Below, piece by piece: positions 35,229-46,909 of a stretch of 64,000 nucleotides of DNA (position 1 is its first letter; each line of letters begins with the position of its first letter). A model generated the notes under the pieces. It ran no database searches. It saw only the letters and a list, made by a program, of their open reading frames with translations, and was not told the DNA's origin. The translations under genes and the position numbers were made by a program. This DNA is from Sarocladium kiliense. Taxonomy: Eukaryota > Ascomycota > Sordariomycetes > Hypocreales > Sarocladiaceae. The stretch lies in assembly GCA_030734395.1 (NCBI GenBank), contig JAUZTG010000042.1, positions 2,790,001 through 2,854,000 on the forward strand, written 5' to 3'.

Positions 35229-36388
35229 TCAGTGCGCTGCTTCCTGACGCGAGCCATGCTGAGGTGCAGAGCTGTATTCCATTCTTATCATCGTATACGC
35301 CAGCAAAGCTCCTGGTCCTAATATGAAGCCAAATGCAAGCAAGGTGCAAGTCAGTGCCATTGCGATGACAACCCCACAGCCAGTCAGGCAGCCGGATGAG
35401 AAAATGAAGTGCGCCACCACCGTAAAGACAACAATGATAAAGTCCCACTGAAAGAACAAAAGAGCACCGGTAGTCAGGATATGTGTGTCACTTCTGACGT
35501 TTGCTAGATCTGGACAGTATAGGGCCGAAATCGTCGTTGATGGATCACCAGAGAAAAGTGCGAACGCAAGAACCCCGAGGTGGATTATCGCGCTCGCGAC
35601 ACCGACGATTAAGTAGGTTGATGTTATTTCCCTGGATATCAACAAGCTTTCGTTTAGCTCCAGTTGTACCTTTCTGTTGAGGCTTCTGATGACCCTCCAT
35701 CCTCCGGCCTGAAAGGCAATCAGCAGGGCAGGTGTGAGCAGATAGATCACGAAGCCGCCTTGGATCTGTGCTGCACTTGCACCGACCAGAGCTGGTGCAA
35801 GAAGGGGAATAGGCAGTGTCAAGCTGAAAAGTGCGCTGTATGGCAATGCCCGAGCCTTGCGATGTCCCACTTTGCCGTCCTGGCGGCCCTTCTCCGCTCT
35901 TTTCAGGAACAGGAGCACCCAAATGGGGAGCCAGAGCGCAACACCCGTACAGTTCCATGCGTACTGCCATATGAGTGAGCTATAGTTTTGAGAGATTAGC
36001 TTGTATTTCCATCGAGGGGTTAGGGAAAATGTCCGTGCCTCTGAGTTCGCTTCGCCTCCGTGGTCGCAATTCTTTGACTCTCGACCACTGTCGCCATGTT
36101 GATGACCAGCAATGCTGCGACCAGATCAACCAACAGTAGAAAAGGCGCAATTTCGTCCAGGTTCTGAAGGCCAAAAAAGAAGGCGACAAGTATCCGTAGA
36201 GCGAAGTCGACTGGCCACACGGCAGTGTATGTTGTCTTCAACGGAGAACCGTCGGGGAACTTGCCTGACCAAGCTGTCCGAAGTAGCTCCAGCAAAACTC
36301 CATTATACGCCATGAGAAGCCACAAAGTGACGAAAGCAAGGACGCTTAGACTAGCGAGGATAGGAAGATGAAGCTTTTGGTGATGCAT
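35229..36388 (-). CDS. Multi-pass membrane protein of a metabolite-cluster family (related to the one at 50.5 kb)
   Basis: Two exons (36039-36388, 35229-35979) give 366 aa with seven or eight hydrophobic segments. The only splice that keeps the frame and the family length is a GC-AG intron of 59 nt (donor AG|GC, branch GCTAATC, acceptor TATAG). Motif-level similarity to the protein at 50.5 kb is visible along the length. KTTYTAVWPVDFALRILVAFFF matches RETFTGIGPLDHLFRTLVVFFW, FFQWDF matches FMLWDQ, and LGPGA matches YGPGSA. Integral membrane proteins with this architecture in fungal clusters include terpene-cyclase-like enzymes, but I cannot assign an activity. It is divergent from an FMO, with two dyads between. 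Confidence 0.8.
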
Positions 36389-36526
36389 TTTCACACTGAC
36401 AACAATTCATTCTCTTGTGAGCTTTGGAGACGACTTCCACCGACAATCGAGAACCGTGCCTCAGATGCATTGTTATCGCCCAATTCATGACTAATTTGCA
36501 CTCCCATGCTCGCAAGTCATGTAAGA

Positions 36527-36533
36527 CGGTCCG
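36527..36533. promoter_or_regulatory. CGG-N-CCG dyad
   Basis: ACGGTCCGA context, 139 bp before the membrane-protein start and about 415 bp before the FMO start. Confidence 0.5.
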
Positions 36534-36643
36534 AAAGACCCGAATTGGAAGGGTCTCAAGGCATGAGCTCAGGAAAACGTGCGCAGCAGACTCCTCGTCC
36601 GCGATCAAGATAGAGCCCACCAATCGGCTACTGACTGACACCT

Positions 36644-36650
36644 CGGTCCG
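36644..36650. promoter_or_regulatory. CGG-N-CCG dyad, fully symmetric
   Basis: TCGGTCCGA, a 9-bp dyad, 256 bp before the membrane-protein start and about 297 bp before the FMO start. Confidence 0.55.
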
Positions 36651-36946
36651 ATACGATCCCTGACAAATCACAACTTTTGTTTGAGGTATGCGGTTCGATG
36701 GCTCCGGAGAAACATAGTCCCTCGACAGACTGGAATTGACTGGTTGTCACGACGAATGAGGATGTCGAGGCCCGTAGACATCTAGTTCCGCATGCCAAAC
36801 TTGGCCAGTACCACTAAACGTTGAGATATAGTAGGAGGAAAACACTTCAAACTGTGATTATACTGAATCTATTTGCCTGAGTACCATTACTGTGCTGAAA
36901 GCGTCCGTCATCTTCCTCTAAAAAAGGCAAGGTAAAGTATAGCAAC

Positions 36947-38862
36947 ATGCCAGGACAGATTCTTGATGTCGTGGTTATCGGCAGCGGTAAGTCTTGCAGC
37001 AATTTCAAAGTGACCGTTGGGGTTTATATGCCCCTCGCTGTCAAATGTTAGTATCAAATGCTGATTCGGGGTCCTTGAATAGGATGGAATGGCCTGATCT
37101 GTGCAAAAACCTATCTAGAATTCGAACCCAATGCGAACCTTGTCATACTCGACGAGCAAGCTTCGATTGGAGGCGTTTGGAGCAAGGAAAAGATTTACCC
37201 TAGCCTCTTTGCTCAGATCAAAATCGGGTTGTTCGAGTACTCGTGCTATCCAATGCGCCGAGAAGGCATCACCGACGACGGCTACATTTCAGGAAATACA
37301 ATCAACACCTACCTCAATGAGTTTGCCCGCGACTTCGATCTTGTGCGCAGGACGAAACTCAGCACAAAGGTTGTCAAAGTCGAGCGCATATCTGCTGCAC
37401 CGAATTCGGGCTGGAGATTGGCGCTGGCGGAGAGTCTAGAGGCAATTGAATGTCGCAAGTTGATCTATGCCTCTGGAGCAACCTCGCACCCCGTCATGCC
37501 CACTTGGCCGACTTCGCCAAAGTTTTCATCTACCATCATTCACTCATCCGCAATTGGCACACACCTCGATACTTTATCCACTGTTCGCAAGGCCGTCGTC
37601 GTTGGTGCTGCAAAGTCAGCCTATGATACAGTCTTTTTGCTTTTGAGCAACGGCATTCAAGTGGAATGGATTATTCGTGAAGACGGAACTGGCCCACTCG
37701 CCATTATGCCTCCTACGATCCTCGGTGTCTTGAACAGCATGGACGTCATATCAACCAGAGCTATGGCTGCACTTGGGAGCAGTATCATGAGCATTCACGA
37801 TCCTGGATATCAATTCTTCCAGAAGAATCGGGTAGGCAGGTTCTTTGCTCTCAGCTTCTGGCGGACCGTCACCTGGATCGCCGAGCGCCATGCTGGTTAC
37901 TCCCGATCTCCTGATGCGCAGAAACTCCGGCCACTACCGCATGGAAACGGAATATTTTGGGCAAATGCCGGTCTTGGCTGCGCAAGTGTGCCTGATTTCT
38001 GGAAGGTGTTCCATGAGGGAAACTGCACTGTCCACCGGACCGAGATCGCTTCGTTTGACAGCGGGAAAGCCCTCACCTTGCTCAACGGTGAGAAGTTGCA
38101 GACCGACTTTGTGATCTTGTGCACAGGCTTCGACAAATCATACCACCAGTTCGACTCGGCTTTGCAAGCAGAGCTCGGTCTCGCCCCCGACCCGGCGCCG
38201 GAAGCCCGGGAAAAGTGGACACCTCTCGATGCCCGCGCCGAGACCGTGGTGGACGATCTACTACCAGCATTGGCTACGAGCCCCGTGCCTCCGTCAAAAC
38301 ACGAGATATTGTCATCGGAGGGATCGGAGGCGAGCGATAGGCCCTTGCACGGTCCCAGCCTTCATTACAGGCGACTTATAGTGCCGAGCCTGGCGGCCAA
38401 GGGTGACCGAAGCATTATCTTCCCCGGCTTCATCCACTCTATCTACACGCCTCTCGTGTCAGAGGTGCAGGCTCTGTGGGGCGTCGCATTCCTTTTGGGC
38501 CTCAACGAGGTGCCCTCGCAGGTTGAGATGGAAGTCGAAGTGGCGACATGGAGGGCTTGGTGTCGGAAGAGGTACCTGGCGCAAGGTAGGAAACATGCAT
38601 ACGCCATTTTCGACTTCATACCTGTAAGTCCCCCCGTCCTCATGCATGATACGGAGAATTGACTGACTGTCTTCGTCTTCTGCAACAGTACATCGACACA
38701 TTGTTAAGGGATCTGCGAGTTGAGACTAAGCGGAGGTCCAGTGGCTTTGTCGACCTTTTCATGCCCGCTTATCCCCACCTGTATAAGGGCATCGTGGATG
38801 AGTACAAGCATGCCTACAGAAAAGCACAGACTTCCAAAGGCAAGAATGTTGTAGTTCAGTAG
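36947..38862 (+). CDS. FAD-dependent monooxygenase (FMO-like)
   Basis: Three exons (36947-36986, 37083-38623, 38689-38862) give 584 aa. The tiny first exon (MPGQILDVVVIGSG) carries most of the FAD GxGxxG loop and is completed by GWNGLICAKTYLE after a 96-nt intron. IGGVWSKEKIYPSLFAQ follows. The second nucleotide-binding loop is VVVGAAKSAYD, with Ala in place of a Gly as often seen in this metabolite branch. FVILCTGFDKSYHQFD is the late FMO motif. The last exon is a C-terminal helix-rich tail (FMPAYPHLYKG). It probably hydroxylates a carbon or heteroatom, or acts as a Baeyer-Villiger enzyme, in the PKS pathway. The substrate is unknown. Confidence 0.9.
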
Positions 38863-39287
38863 CCTAGGCTTCTGTCGTATCTTGAAATCACAAGGATGAG
38901 CTATGTACCTTTGAGGCTGGGCACATAGGCTTGACATGCTGAGGCATTGACAATCTTCTTCGGATACGCAACATCCGCTAGCCCAATTTCTTTTCTTGCG
39001 ACAGAGAACCATCAAGAAGAGATTGTATTCTGTCAAAGACCCTGTCTTGGCCAGTGCGAGCTAATGTTGAAGGAAATGCACGTTCAACTTGAACCATGTC
39101 CGATTATGTTACAATGAGTAGTTGTAAAATGAGAGCGCCCTACCATGCGACTTTATCCGTCCGATCAATCTGCCCACTTTCTCTTCAATGCTGTTGGGAA
39201 TACGGCACGTGGCCTCCCCTTCAACCATTTTGGTGCCTCCCCCAACGACACGGTAATCAGTAGAAGACCCTAGATCATGTTGCGATC
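38863..39287. other. Convergent intergenic region
   Basis: 3' flanks of the FMO and the DHA2-type transporter. No gene or dyad seen. Confidence 0.45.
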
Positions 39288-41448
39288 TCATGTCGCAACT
39301 TGGTTGTTTGCCAAGTATAACTTCTTCCGCTAAAATGGCAGATCAGCTCCGACCACAATGGGAGATCCTGGGCCGATTCTGACCCGTGGGGGGGGGGGGC
39401 ACTTACGCTTAAGAACAGGGATAACAGGAACCCAAGAGCGGAGGTCGAAACAACATACAGGAAAGCGTGGCGGACAGCTGCGGTCAAAGCTGAAACCACC
39501 CCCTCTTGCTCACTTTGACTGAGCTCACTAAAGAGTTCGCTACTGGTTCCTGAGAGGAATCCATCGATTGAAGATCCCGGGCTCTGAAGTAGAACGGCAC
39601 CCACTTCTTTAAGCACTGAGTTCTGGAATATGCAACCAGTGATAGCAAGAGACGCGAGGCTGCCGAGGATTTGTGCTATTGCACACCCAGAAGTGTTAGC
39701 AAATCATGATGGCATACCTTACCGCACCACTTGGGCAACCTTGACATACCAATAGTCATAACGCTCACTGCGCGATTGATGTCTGATGGCGGAGCAATGG
39801 CGGACGCGACTGCGACTCCAGCGCTTTGGAAGCAACCAACACCCGTACCAATCAGGATAGTGTAGCCATAGATGCGGGCCGTCGACGTATTTGGGTTGAT
39901 GGTTTCTTTCATGTTGTCAGTAACGGATCCATATCCACATCATATAAAAGAGACACGTTTCAAATTGGGGACTTACGCATCAGAGAAGCGCCAGTAAGCA
40001 CCATGGCATTGCCGAAGATATACCATGGGATATAGTATCCAAGGCGAGGCATGAGCACCGCGTTCAGCAGTGCAAAGAACACCAGCATGGAGACCAGTGG
40101 CAAAATTCGAACACCACCATCAAGCGCACCGTCGCCTTTTGTGAACTGAAAGAGGAGAGGCGTGTAGTAGATGGATGCGAACATACCACCAGCGACGATA
40201 GCGCTCTGAATAGGCAGGATAATAAGATCGCGTGTTCTCATGAAAGAAACAGGCAACAGCTTGCCCTCCTCGGGAACACCGGGATGGTAGATGGTGACGA
40301 GGATGAACGCGATCAGCAACACCCCCGTGAGGACAAGCAGTGCGATTTCGGAGCCGCTGTTCCATTTATAGACGACACCCCCGAAGCTGATGGCCATCGC
40401 GAAACAAGTGCACCCAGCCAGAAAGATGGTAGAGCCAATCCAGTCTTGCGCTTTCAACTTCTCCACCAGGGACGAATTGGGAGCTGGATCAATTGACGGC
40501 AGACAAAGAAGGTAGGCCGGTGCGAAGAGAGCAGCGATGGGGAGGTTGATGTAAAAGCCCCATCGCCACGTAGCCGAACTCTCTGCAAATGAGCCACCGA
40601 CGACTGGCCCCAGGACACAGCCCACGCCCCAGATGGAATAGATGCCGGCAAGGTATAGAGGTCGCTCATGGTTGGTCGTGAGCATTGAGACGTACATGAG
40701 GCCACCAGCGTAGATACCGCAACCACCAACCCCAGCAATGACACGGCCAACAATGAGTGCTTCCATGTTCGGCGCGGCACCGCATAAGGCGCTGCCAATC
40801 TCGAAAAGGATGAGATTTACGATGAACATCCATTTGGTGTTGAAGGATCCGAAGGCTTGACCGCTGCAAACCGACTGTTAGCTCTGCCGTAAGGAAACTT
40901 GAATCTTTGGGAACTATTTCCAGCAAAGCAGGGAATGACTAACAGAGGCAGAATGGCACAGTTTCCTAACATGAAGCCAACTCCGATCCATGCCAGATCT
41001 TGCTCGGTCTTGAAAGTATCGATGACGGACGCCTGAAGCGAGGCGACCTACGCCAAGTTGGGCAATCTTGTTAGTCCCCAATACTCGACGATTTGCAATC
41101 TTGGTTGGCTACTCACGATAGTACTATCAAGAGCGAAGAGAAAGACTGTAGACAGAACCGAGCTGTAGCAGAAGAACCACTTCAAGCAGAGCATTAGTAA
41201 TGCGTGCGGCGCGCAGGCTGACGTCTGTGAAAAATCGAATAACTAACCTTTAGACCAGTCACGGATCTTTCTGGAGCGGGAGAGTCATCTTTTGGTGTCT
41301 CAGTCTTCGGCTCCAACTCTGTTGGGCCAGCCGTCGTCTCTGAGGCCTTCTCCGAGCCCTTCTCCGTACTATTTGTGTCGGGTGTTTGATGATTGTTTGG
41401 TCCTTCTGTGGGAGCCACATCCGTACGAGTCGGATCTGGAGTCGACAT
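39288..41448 (-). CDS. MFS transporter, DHA2-type (toxin/drug efflux-like)
   Basis: Seven exons (41248-41448, 41117-41179, 40944-41047, 39977-40863, 39750-39905, 39407-39675, 39288-39329) give 573 aa. A polar, Thr/Glu-rich N-terminus of about 66 residues precedes membrane segments starting WFFCYSSVLSTVFLFALDSTIVA. Family motifs are WIGVGFMLG, GRVIAGVGGCGIYAGGLMYVS, the efflux motif C GIYSIWGVGCVLGPVVGG and WRWGFYINLP, which together indicate the 14-segment DHA2 group (aflatoxin-pump type). The intron nearest the 3' end contains a run of about 11 G/C. It probably exports the cluster product. One CGG-N-CCG dyad lies 264 bp upstream. Confidence 0.93.
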
Positions 41449-42157
41449 GTTTGAAGTTGAATGACCTGTAGGCTTCGAGCTTTTGGAGGATCTTGAGTGT
41501 GGTGTGTTGCGTTGCCTTCAGTGGCGTGTCGAAGAAGGGCCTGTGATGAATTGAGATGAGGCAACGCCAGTCTGGTCAAGGAGAGTGCACTGATAACGGC
41601 TGAGATGAAGAGAAAGGACGAAAGATGAAAAGAGCAATCTTTCATTTTGTGAAGGGATCACAGCGGTTGGTCGCGCCTGGCGATATTCCGGTAGATGAGC
41701 TCTGGTGGGTCCGGGCCGAGGAGGTCTCTGCTCAGTGCGACATGCTTTGTCAGGAGACCTCTCGCTACCGCTGCTCTCAAACTGCGGATGAACTGAGCTC
41801 CGCATCAGTGAAAGGCTTTGTGTATCTGGGAATGAATGGCCAAAAATGAATCAATACCTTGCCAGTTGACTCCATGTCTGCTTGTCCGCGTAGGTAACTT
41901 TCATCCACAGCGTTGTTAGAGACGGTTCATTTGGGGCATATCTCGTTCGGTGGAGCGGTTACAACTGCGTGTGGGTGCCTGATTGGAGATCTATGACTAT
42001 GGCTGTGGGTTTCGATCAAGCCACAGCCGGAGTTGAGTTCGAAGCATCCTGACCGAGTGTCGAAGATAAATCTAGGTTCTCACATGAGAGAGGTTGCAAA
42101 GCATGATGATCACAAAATTGTCTCAGTTTTCATATACCTTAGGCTTACTGACTAGAG
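41449..42157. promoter_or_regulatory. Transporter upstream region
   Basis: Upstream of the DHA2-type transporter and downstream of the PHBH-type monooxygenase gene. It contains the dyad at 41712-41718. The ten bases CGGGCCGAGG there recur exactly at 45701-45710, in the DUF3237/SDR promoter. Confidence 0.45.
41712..41718. promoter_or_regulatory. CGG-N-CCG dyad before the DHA2 transporter
   Basis: CCGGGCCGAGG context, 264 bp upstream of the start codon. Confidence 0.5.
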
Positions 42158-43811
42158 CTATGAGAGTTGTGCTTTGACTAACGGGAACGTCGTTACAACA
42201 AACATCGTTGTGACCAATGCTGCCAAGGCGCTGAACCAGCCGACCGCACTCACCTTCCTATCAATGACATTACCCTCAGTCACATACTTGTTCTCCTCAT
42301 CCTTGAACGGCATACGACCCGAGGGATATCCCGACGTGTCGATGAAACTCAACTTAGCCCCTCCGCGAATAATCTCTCCGAGCTGATTACCGAAGAAGTC
42401 TCGTGGAGCGATCGGCACAAGCCAAACGGCGATGATCTTCTGCCACCACTTGTGCCATGCTTGTACGTCCGTTATATCCCCCGAAAATGTCTTGATATGT
42501 TTCATTCGGTCGACTCGCTCCCGTTCATAGGCAGCAAGAGCTTTCTCAAGAGCCTGAGCGCTCGGCTTTGCTCCATCTGCATCGGCCAGCAACTTATGAA
42601 GGTGATTCACAAGGACTGCCGCAGACTCTAGACCTGAGTTGCCACCAAAGGCCATATTCGGGGTCACCTTGTACGCATCATGCATGTCAGAATGCTGCTC
42701 TCAAGGAAAGACTTCATGGTGCGGAGAGACTGTCTCACCTTATGTACGGAATCACCAGCCAGCACAATTCGTCCATTGTACCAGTGGTCCAACACGCCCT
42801 CCTCAAGATTGACCACATTTGCTCGGATGCGATGCTTCCAGACCTCTCCAAATAGCACAGTCTCTGATACGGGGTGATTCGCAATGTGAGCTGCTAGGTC
42901 ATGGGCATCTTGGTCTGTGTACCGGGGTAGAGACGGGAAGGTAACCGGCTCAGGCAAGCGGAAAAACGCGAAGAAATACCCAGCTAGAGGCGTCATTGTG
43001 AACATGTGTGAGTAATCGTCGTTGTGAACAACGGTCAAGTCTTTGTCGCCGAGCTCTGGAATAGGTCTCGTCATGACGACGAGGCACTTCCAGTCTGCTT
43101 TGATCGCTATATAAGACTTCATTAATATGCGACAATGCTCTCATGTAAACTGAGGAATGGCTTGCCTTTCTTCTCTTCAACGCTGATGAGTCCTGGAGTT
43201 ACCTTGTTGGCGTGATTCCACATGATCTCGCGGACTGCACTGTAAACGCCATCGCAACCAATGACCAAGTCACCTCTTTCGACTTCGCCATCTTTCAAGA
43301 TCACTTCCACACCGTTTGAGTCTTGCTTAATCTCTTGAATCACAGTTGACGTGCGCACCACCGCTTTGTCAGGAAGGTTATCGTAAAGCTCCTGCAGAAA
43401 CGCTCTTCTTTCAAGCAGAAGTAGACCCGAACCATGGCTGGAGCATCGTTAGCAGCGGGTACGACTGGATCCCTCGCTAGCATGGAGGGCAAAAGGGGGT
43501 TCTGCATACTTTTCTTCAATTACCCTGAATACGCTGTTGTCGGCGATCAACTTTCCGCTTGGGAGTCTGGCCCACCACCGACCAGGAGGCGTGGTGTGCT
43601 TCCGCACAGCTTCAAGGCATCCGAACTGGTGCAGGACACGTCCGCCATGTGGGTATATGGCGATACTCGCCCCAGCGTGTGGCGCGACAGTCGACCTTTT
43701 CTCAAGAACAACGTGCTCAATACCCGCGAGGTGCAGGGCATTGGAGGTCGCCAAGCCAGCGACTCCAGCACCCACTACAATGACACGGAAGGGGGCTTTC
43801 TGATCAGACAT
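42158..43811 (-). CDS. PHBH-fold FAD monooxygenase with C-terminal membrane anchor
   Basis: Four exons (43510-43811, 43166-43437, 42739-43106, 42158-42667) give 483 aa. The N-terminus is VIVVGAGVAGLATSNALHLAGIEHVVLEKR (FAD-binding GxGxxG), then APHAGASIAIYPHGGRVLHQFGC and the DG motif in GDLVIGCDGVYSAVR. The second FAD motif is GRIVLAGDSVHKVTPNMAFGGNSGLESAAVL. The last 35 residues contain a hydrophobic segment (WFSALAALVTTMFVVTTFPLV), as in fungal PaxM-type epoxidases. Intron 2 is GC-AG (donor AAAG|GCAAGC). It is likely an epoxidase or hydroxylase acting at a membrane. Two dyads lie about 475-490 bp upstream. Confidence 0.92.
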
Positions 43812-44692
43812 GGTAGTGCGCTCTTGGGCAGAGATGGGAACAAATTTTTGGATCAGGATTGAAACTGAAGTCTCGGATGTATGTGCTAACAAGGCTTTGC
43901 TATATTTTGGATGAGGCAATCTATCTAGAGGTGCGTAGCCGTGACACCCCTCATTCACTTCTCGAAGGCATCATGGACTTGAGAATCGCCTTCTCCGTTC
44001 ACCAGTTGTCAATGACTCTCCCGGCGCTTATGTCGAGGACCGGGCTCGGTTCACGATACAGACGCTATATCACTGCCCTACACGGGCCACCGATGCCGGC
44101 CGACGCTTAGTTTCAGTGCCGCCGTCTGAGATTTGCGCGGGACTGTATGCATGCAAGGGCGCTGAGCGACTGTGTAAATTGTGGAAGCAATGCGCCGGTG
44201 GTGATTAGCAATCATCCGCCCAATGCCATTCCGTCGAATCCTTGCTTCGGGCGGGTTTGGCCAGACAAGGGTTCAGGTGGGTCTCGGGCCGCGAGTGGGG
44301 CCGGCCCGAGGCCGCCGATGGTCGCCCCACCACATCCCGCGGTGAGATGGTGAAAGATAGCTCGGGCAAAACCAGGATGGCGCAACGAACTCCTCCGGCG
44401 AGAAAAGTATCTAGTGTGAGATGGCCATTTGAGCTTAGTGGCACACGGAAGACTTGAAGCATCGCGGAGCTTGCCGTCTATGGCTTTGATTGGGGCTTGT
44501 GGAGTTGATACAGCCACCGGAGAACAAGAGTCAACGATGCTTCCTAGCGGCTGAATGATTTACCGTCTCTTTCATGCTGCGTACGTACTTGGCAAATTCA
44601 CAGTACTAATGGCCTGCAATCAATAATTTTGTGATGATTCGATTGCTGTGGAGACTAAACAAATATCGTAATCCTTGCTGCTGTCCAATAAC
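43812..44692. promoter_or_regulatory. Upstream region of the PHBH-type monooxygenase
   Basis: GC-rich inverted repeat around 44283-44310 with two CGG-N-CCG dyads. Otherwise no gene is recognisable. Confidence 0.45.
44283..44310. promoter_or_regulatory. Perfect inverted repeat holding two CGG-N-CCG dyads
   Basis: Arms CTCGGGCC (44283-44290) and GGCCCGAG (44303-44310) are separated by 12 bp. The dyads are at 44285-44291 and 44302-44308, and a palindrome GGGCCGGCCC sits at 44298-44307. It lies about 475-500 bp before the monooxygenase start codon. Confidence 0.55.
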
Positions 44693-45555
44693 TTATTCTC
44701 CTTCTCCTGGGGTAAGAACCAATGATTGCCGGTTCTCAATCGTGACACCGTTCTGGTCGATGATTACCTGTGCGTTGCCCACAATGAAGCTACTCTCGAG
44801 AAACTTCAATCGGGGATCAGATACAATGTACTCGGTTCGAGCAGCTGGTTCAAAGAATATAGAGTCAGCGATTGCCCAGGATATCCAGAAGACAGACTTA
44901 CCGGCTACCCCAAAGGGAACGGACGCCATGTCGGGCTGCAGAGTAAAGACCTTGGTTGCAGCCTCCGATGCACCAAGATCGATGATTCCGTAAGTGCGCA
45001 CATCAATCTGGTGGCCGTCGTCCGTTCTATGCATGTGATTAGTACCCCTGTCTGTGGCTAGGCGCTCTTGGGAACGCATAGTAAGCACGGAGGAGCGGAG
45101 GCATGACCAACGTTGCAATTCCCTGAAAGTTGACACGTCCATGCTTCCCATCGGCGTCCAGAGAGAACCAGTCACCTCCAAAGTTCACTGTGGCCTTGAA
45201 AGCTGGCTCAAAACCTGGAACGGTTTCAATGGTACCGCTTGGCACTTCCTGTGCGAGCAGTGGATATTAGCATCAACAGTCCCAGTGAATCACTTAGGGA
45301 ACAGTACAAAATGAGTGAAAGATGACCCATTAGATATCGTCCCTGGTGGTGTCTGTTAGCAGTTTAAGGACAGGGGGAGGATGACACCGATGACTCACCG
45401 AAGGGTCGGATCTTGGACACGTCCACATTGACCTTGGTGATGATGGCAGGCTTGAGAGCCGGGAAATTGGAGAGTTGAGTAGCCATAGTGCGATATCGCT
45501 TGTATGCTGCAAGGGCTGCAACTGGAAAAGTGGCAAGTGCAATGACTGTCCACAT
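44693..45555 (-). CDS. DUF3237-family protein with N-terminal membrane segment
   Basis: Five exons (45399-45555, 45308-45342, 45112-45248, 44902-45026, 44693-44844) give 201 aa. It begins MWTVIALATFPVAALAAYKRYR, a possible anchor; a second Met (MATQLSNFP) would give a soluble form. The DUF3237 pattern follows: SSFTHFEVPSGTIE, FGGDWFSLDADGKHGRVNFQGIATTDDGHQIDVRTYGI, and YIVSDPRLKFLESSFIVGNA near the end. The exon joins were set by this conserved pattern and frame closure. DUF3237 proteins are small beta-barrels of uncertain activity. It is divergent from the SDR across a promoter with a strong dyad, so they are probably expressed together. Confidence 0.82.
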
Positions 45556-45993
45556 ATACACGCTATTCGACTGAATCTCCTCTTTAGTTCGGAGCGACCT
45601 ACAGCAGAGTATACTTCGTCCTATAAAGATGAAATTCATATTTGTACTGGGATGCGTTGCACGGCGATTTCAACATCACCGGAGCCATAAGGCCCGGCAG
45701 CGGGCCGAGGACGTCCTCCGTAGCGGCCCGGCATGTGAGAACCCTGCGTCGATCTCCCGCCGAGATATGAAATTCTGAATCTTTCGGAGTGCCTTGCTGA
45801 CCACCCAATCATACGTAAAGCTCGTTGTAGGCCCGAAATGAGCTGATAATAAAGCAAAGTCACGATAAATACCACGCTGATAGGGACCCCGAGAATCGTA
45901 GCCGAGATATCTGCAAGAAATTGAAGACTATTACCATTGTCTGAACCACTTTCTGGGACTTTCTACCCCCACGCGAACGACGATTTCAGAGAT
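45556..45993. promoter_or_regulatory. Divergent promoter of DUF3237 and SDR genes
   Basis: 438 bp between opposite starts, dominated by the compound dyad at 45691-45730. Confidence 0.55.
45691..45730. promoter_or_regulatory. Compound GC-rich dyad with two CGG-N-CCG sites
   Basis: The CGG-N-CCG sites at 45701-45707 and 45724-45730 form outer arms (CGGGCCG / CGGCCCG) around the 12-bp palindrome GAGGACGTCCTC (45707-45718). GGCCCG-GCAG-CGGGCC (45691-45706) is a second hairpin. It is placed 135-175 bp before the DUF3237 start and about 265-300 bp before the SDR start. Confidence 0.6.
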
Positions 45994-46909
45994 ATGGCGT
46001 CTTTTAGCGGCAAACTGATTGTTATTACCGGCGCGGCGTCGGGCATTGGTAAAGCCACTTCCAAGCTGCTAGCCAGCCGGGGTGCCCTACTTTCTCTGTC
46101 AGATATCAGTGAAGCGGGACTGAAATCCGTTCATGATGAAATCAGCGGCGCCGCCTCCGATGCAGGGCTGAGCCACAACATTCTGACGCAATCCTTGGAT
46201 GTTCGATCAGCCGAGGCCTGCAATGCGTGGATCGAGAGGACAGTCAGCCACTTCAAGATGCCCATATATGGAGCTGCTAACATGGCCGGCATCACGGGCC
46301 AACCTAGCCTGCTTCGTGATAATCCTGCATCAGACTTTGACGCAATCTGGGATGTCAACATCAAAGGCATCGTCAACAGCTTAAGAGCCCAGCTTCCGCA
46401 CTTACAAAAGGGCATAGATGGCAGGGGTGGTGGCGCGATTGTGAATGCATCGAGTCTATCTGGCCTCATTGGGCTGCCGACATATGGACCCTATGTGACC
46501 AGCAAGTTTGCCGTAATCGGCATAACACGAACGGCAGCCAAGGAAGAGGGTCCCAATGGCATCCGGGTTAATGCCATCGCACCGTAAGCGACGCCATTTC
46601 TGATCAAGTTCATCGTCCCATCCCATCCCATTTCTGCAGCTTCTATGCAAGAGTGACCCGCAAAGCTGACTAGGCGAACTTTCGTTCCTTTCTCCTAGAG
46701 CCATGATCAACACTCCATTACTAGAAGAGGTTGCAAAGTCACAAGGCGGCTCGTTAGCGGCAGATATGTTTGGGGCTGGACCTTCACCTGCTTTAAAGCG
46801 GTTGGGAGAGTCTGAAGAAGTGGCAGAACTGGTGGCGTTTCTTCTGAGCCCCCAAAGTAGTTATATATCTGGAGAGACCGTACGTATTGACGGAGGTATG
46901 GGGGCGTGA
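45994..46909 (+). CDS. Short-chain dehydrogenase/reductase
   Basis: Two exons (45994-46583, 46699-46909; 115-nt intron) give 266 aa. It is a classical SDR: VITGAASGIGKATSKLLASRGA (TGxxxGIG), NMAGITG (NNAG-like), IVNASSLSG (Ser), YVTSK (Tyr and Lys), and the C-terminal YISGETVRIDGGMGA. The start is the first ATG before the Rossmann strand; the open frame upstream has only a TTG. It likely oxidises an alcohol or reduces a ketone in the pathway. Confidence 0.93.

Larger units (their letters stand above)
36389..36946. promoter_or_regulatory. Divergent promoter of membrane protein and FMO
   Basis: 558 bp between opposite starts, with two CGG-N-CCG dyads (listed separately). Confidence 0.5.
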
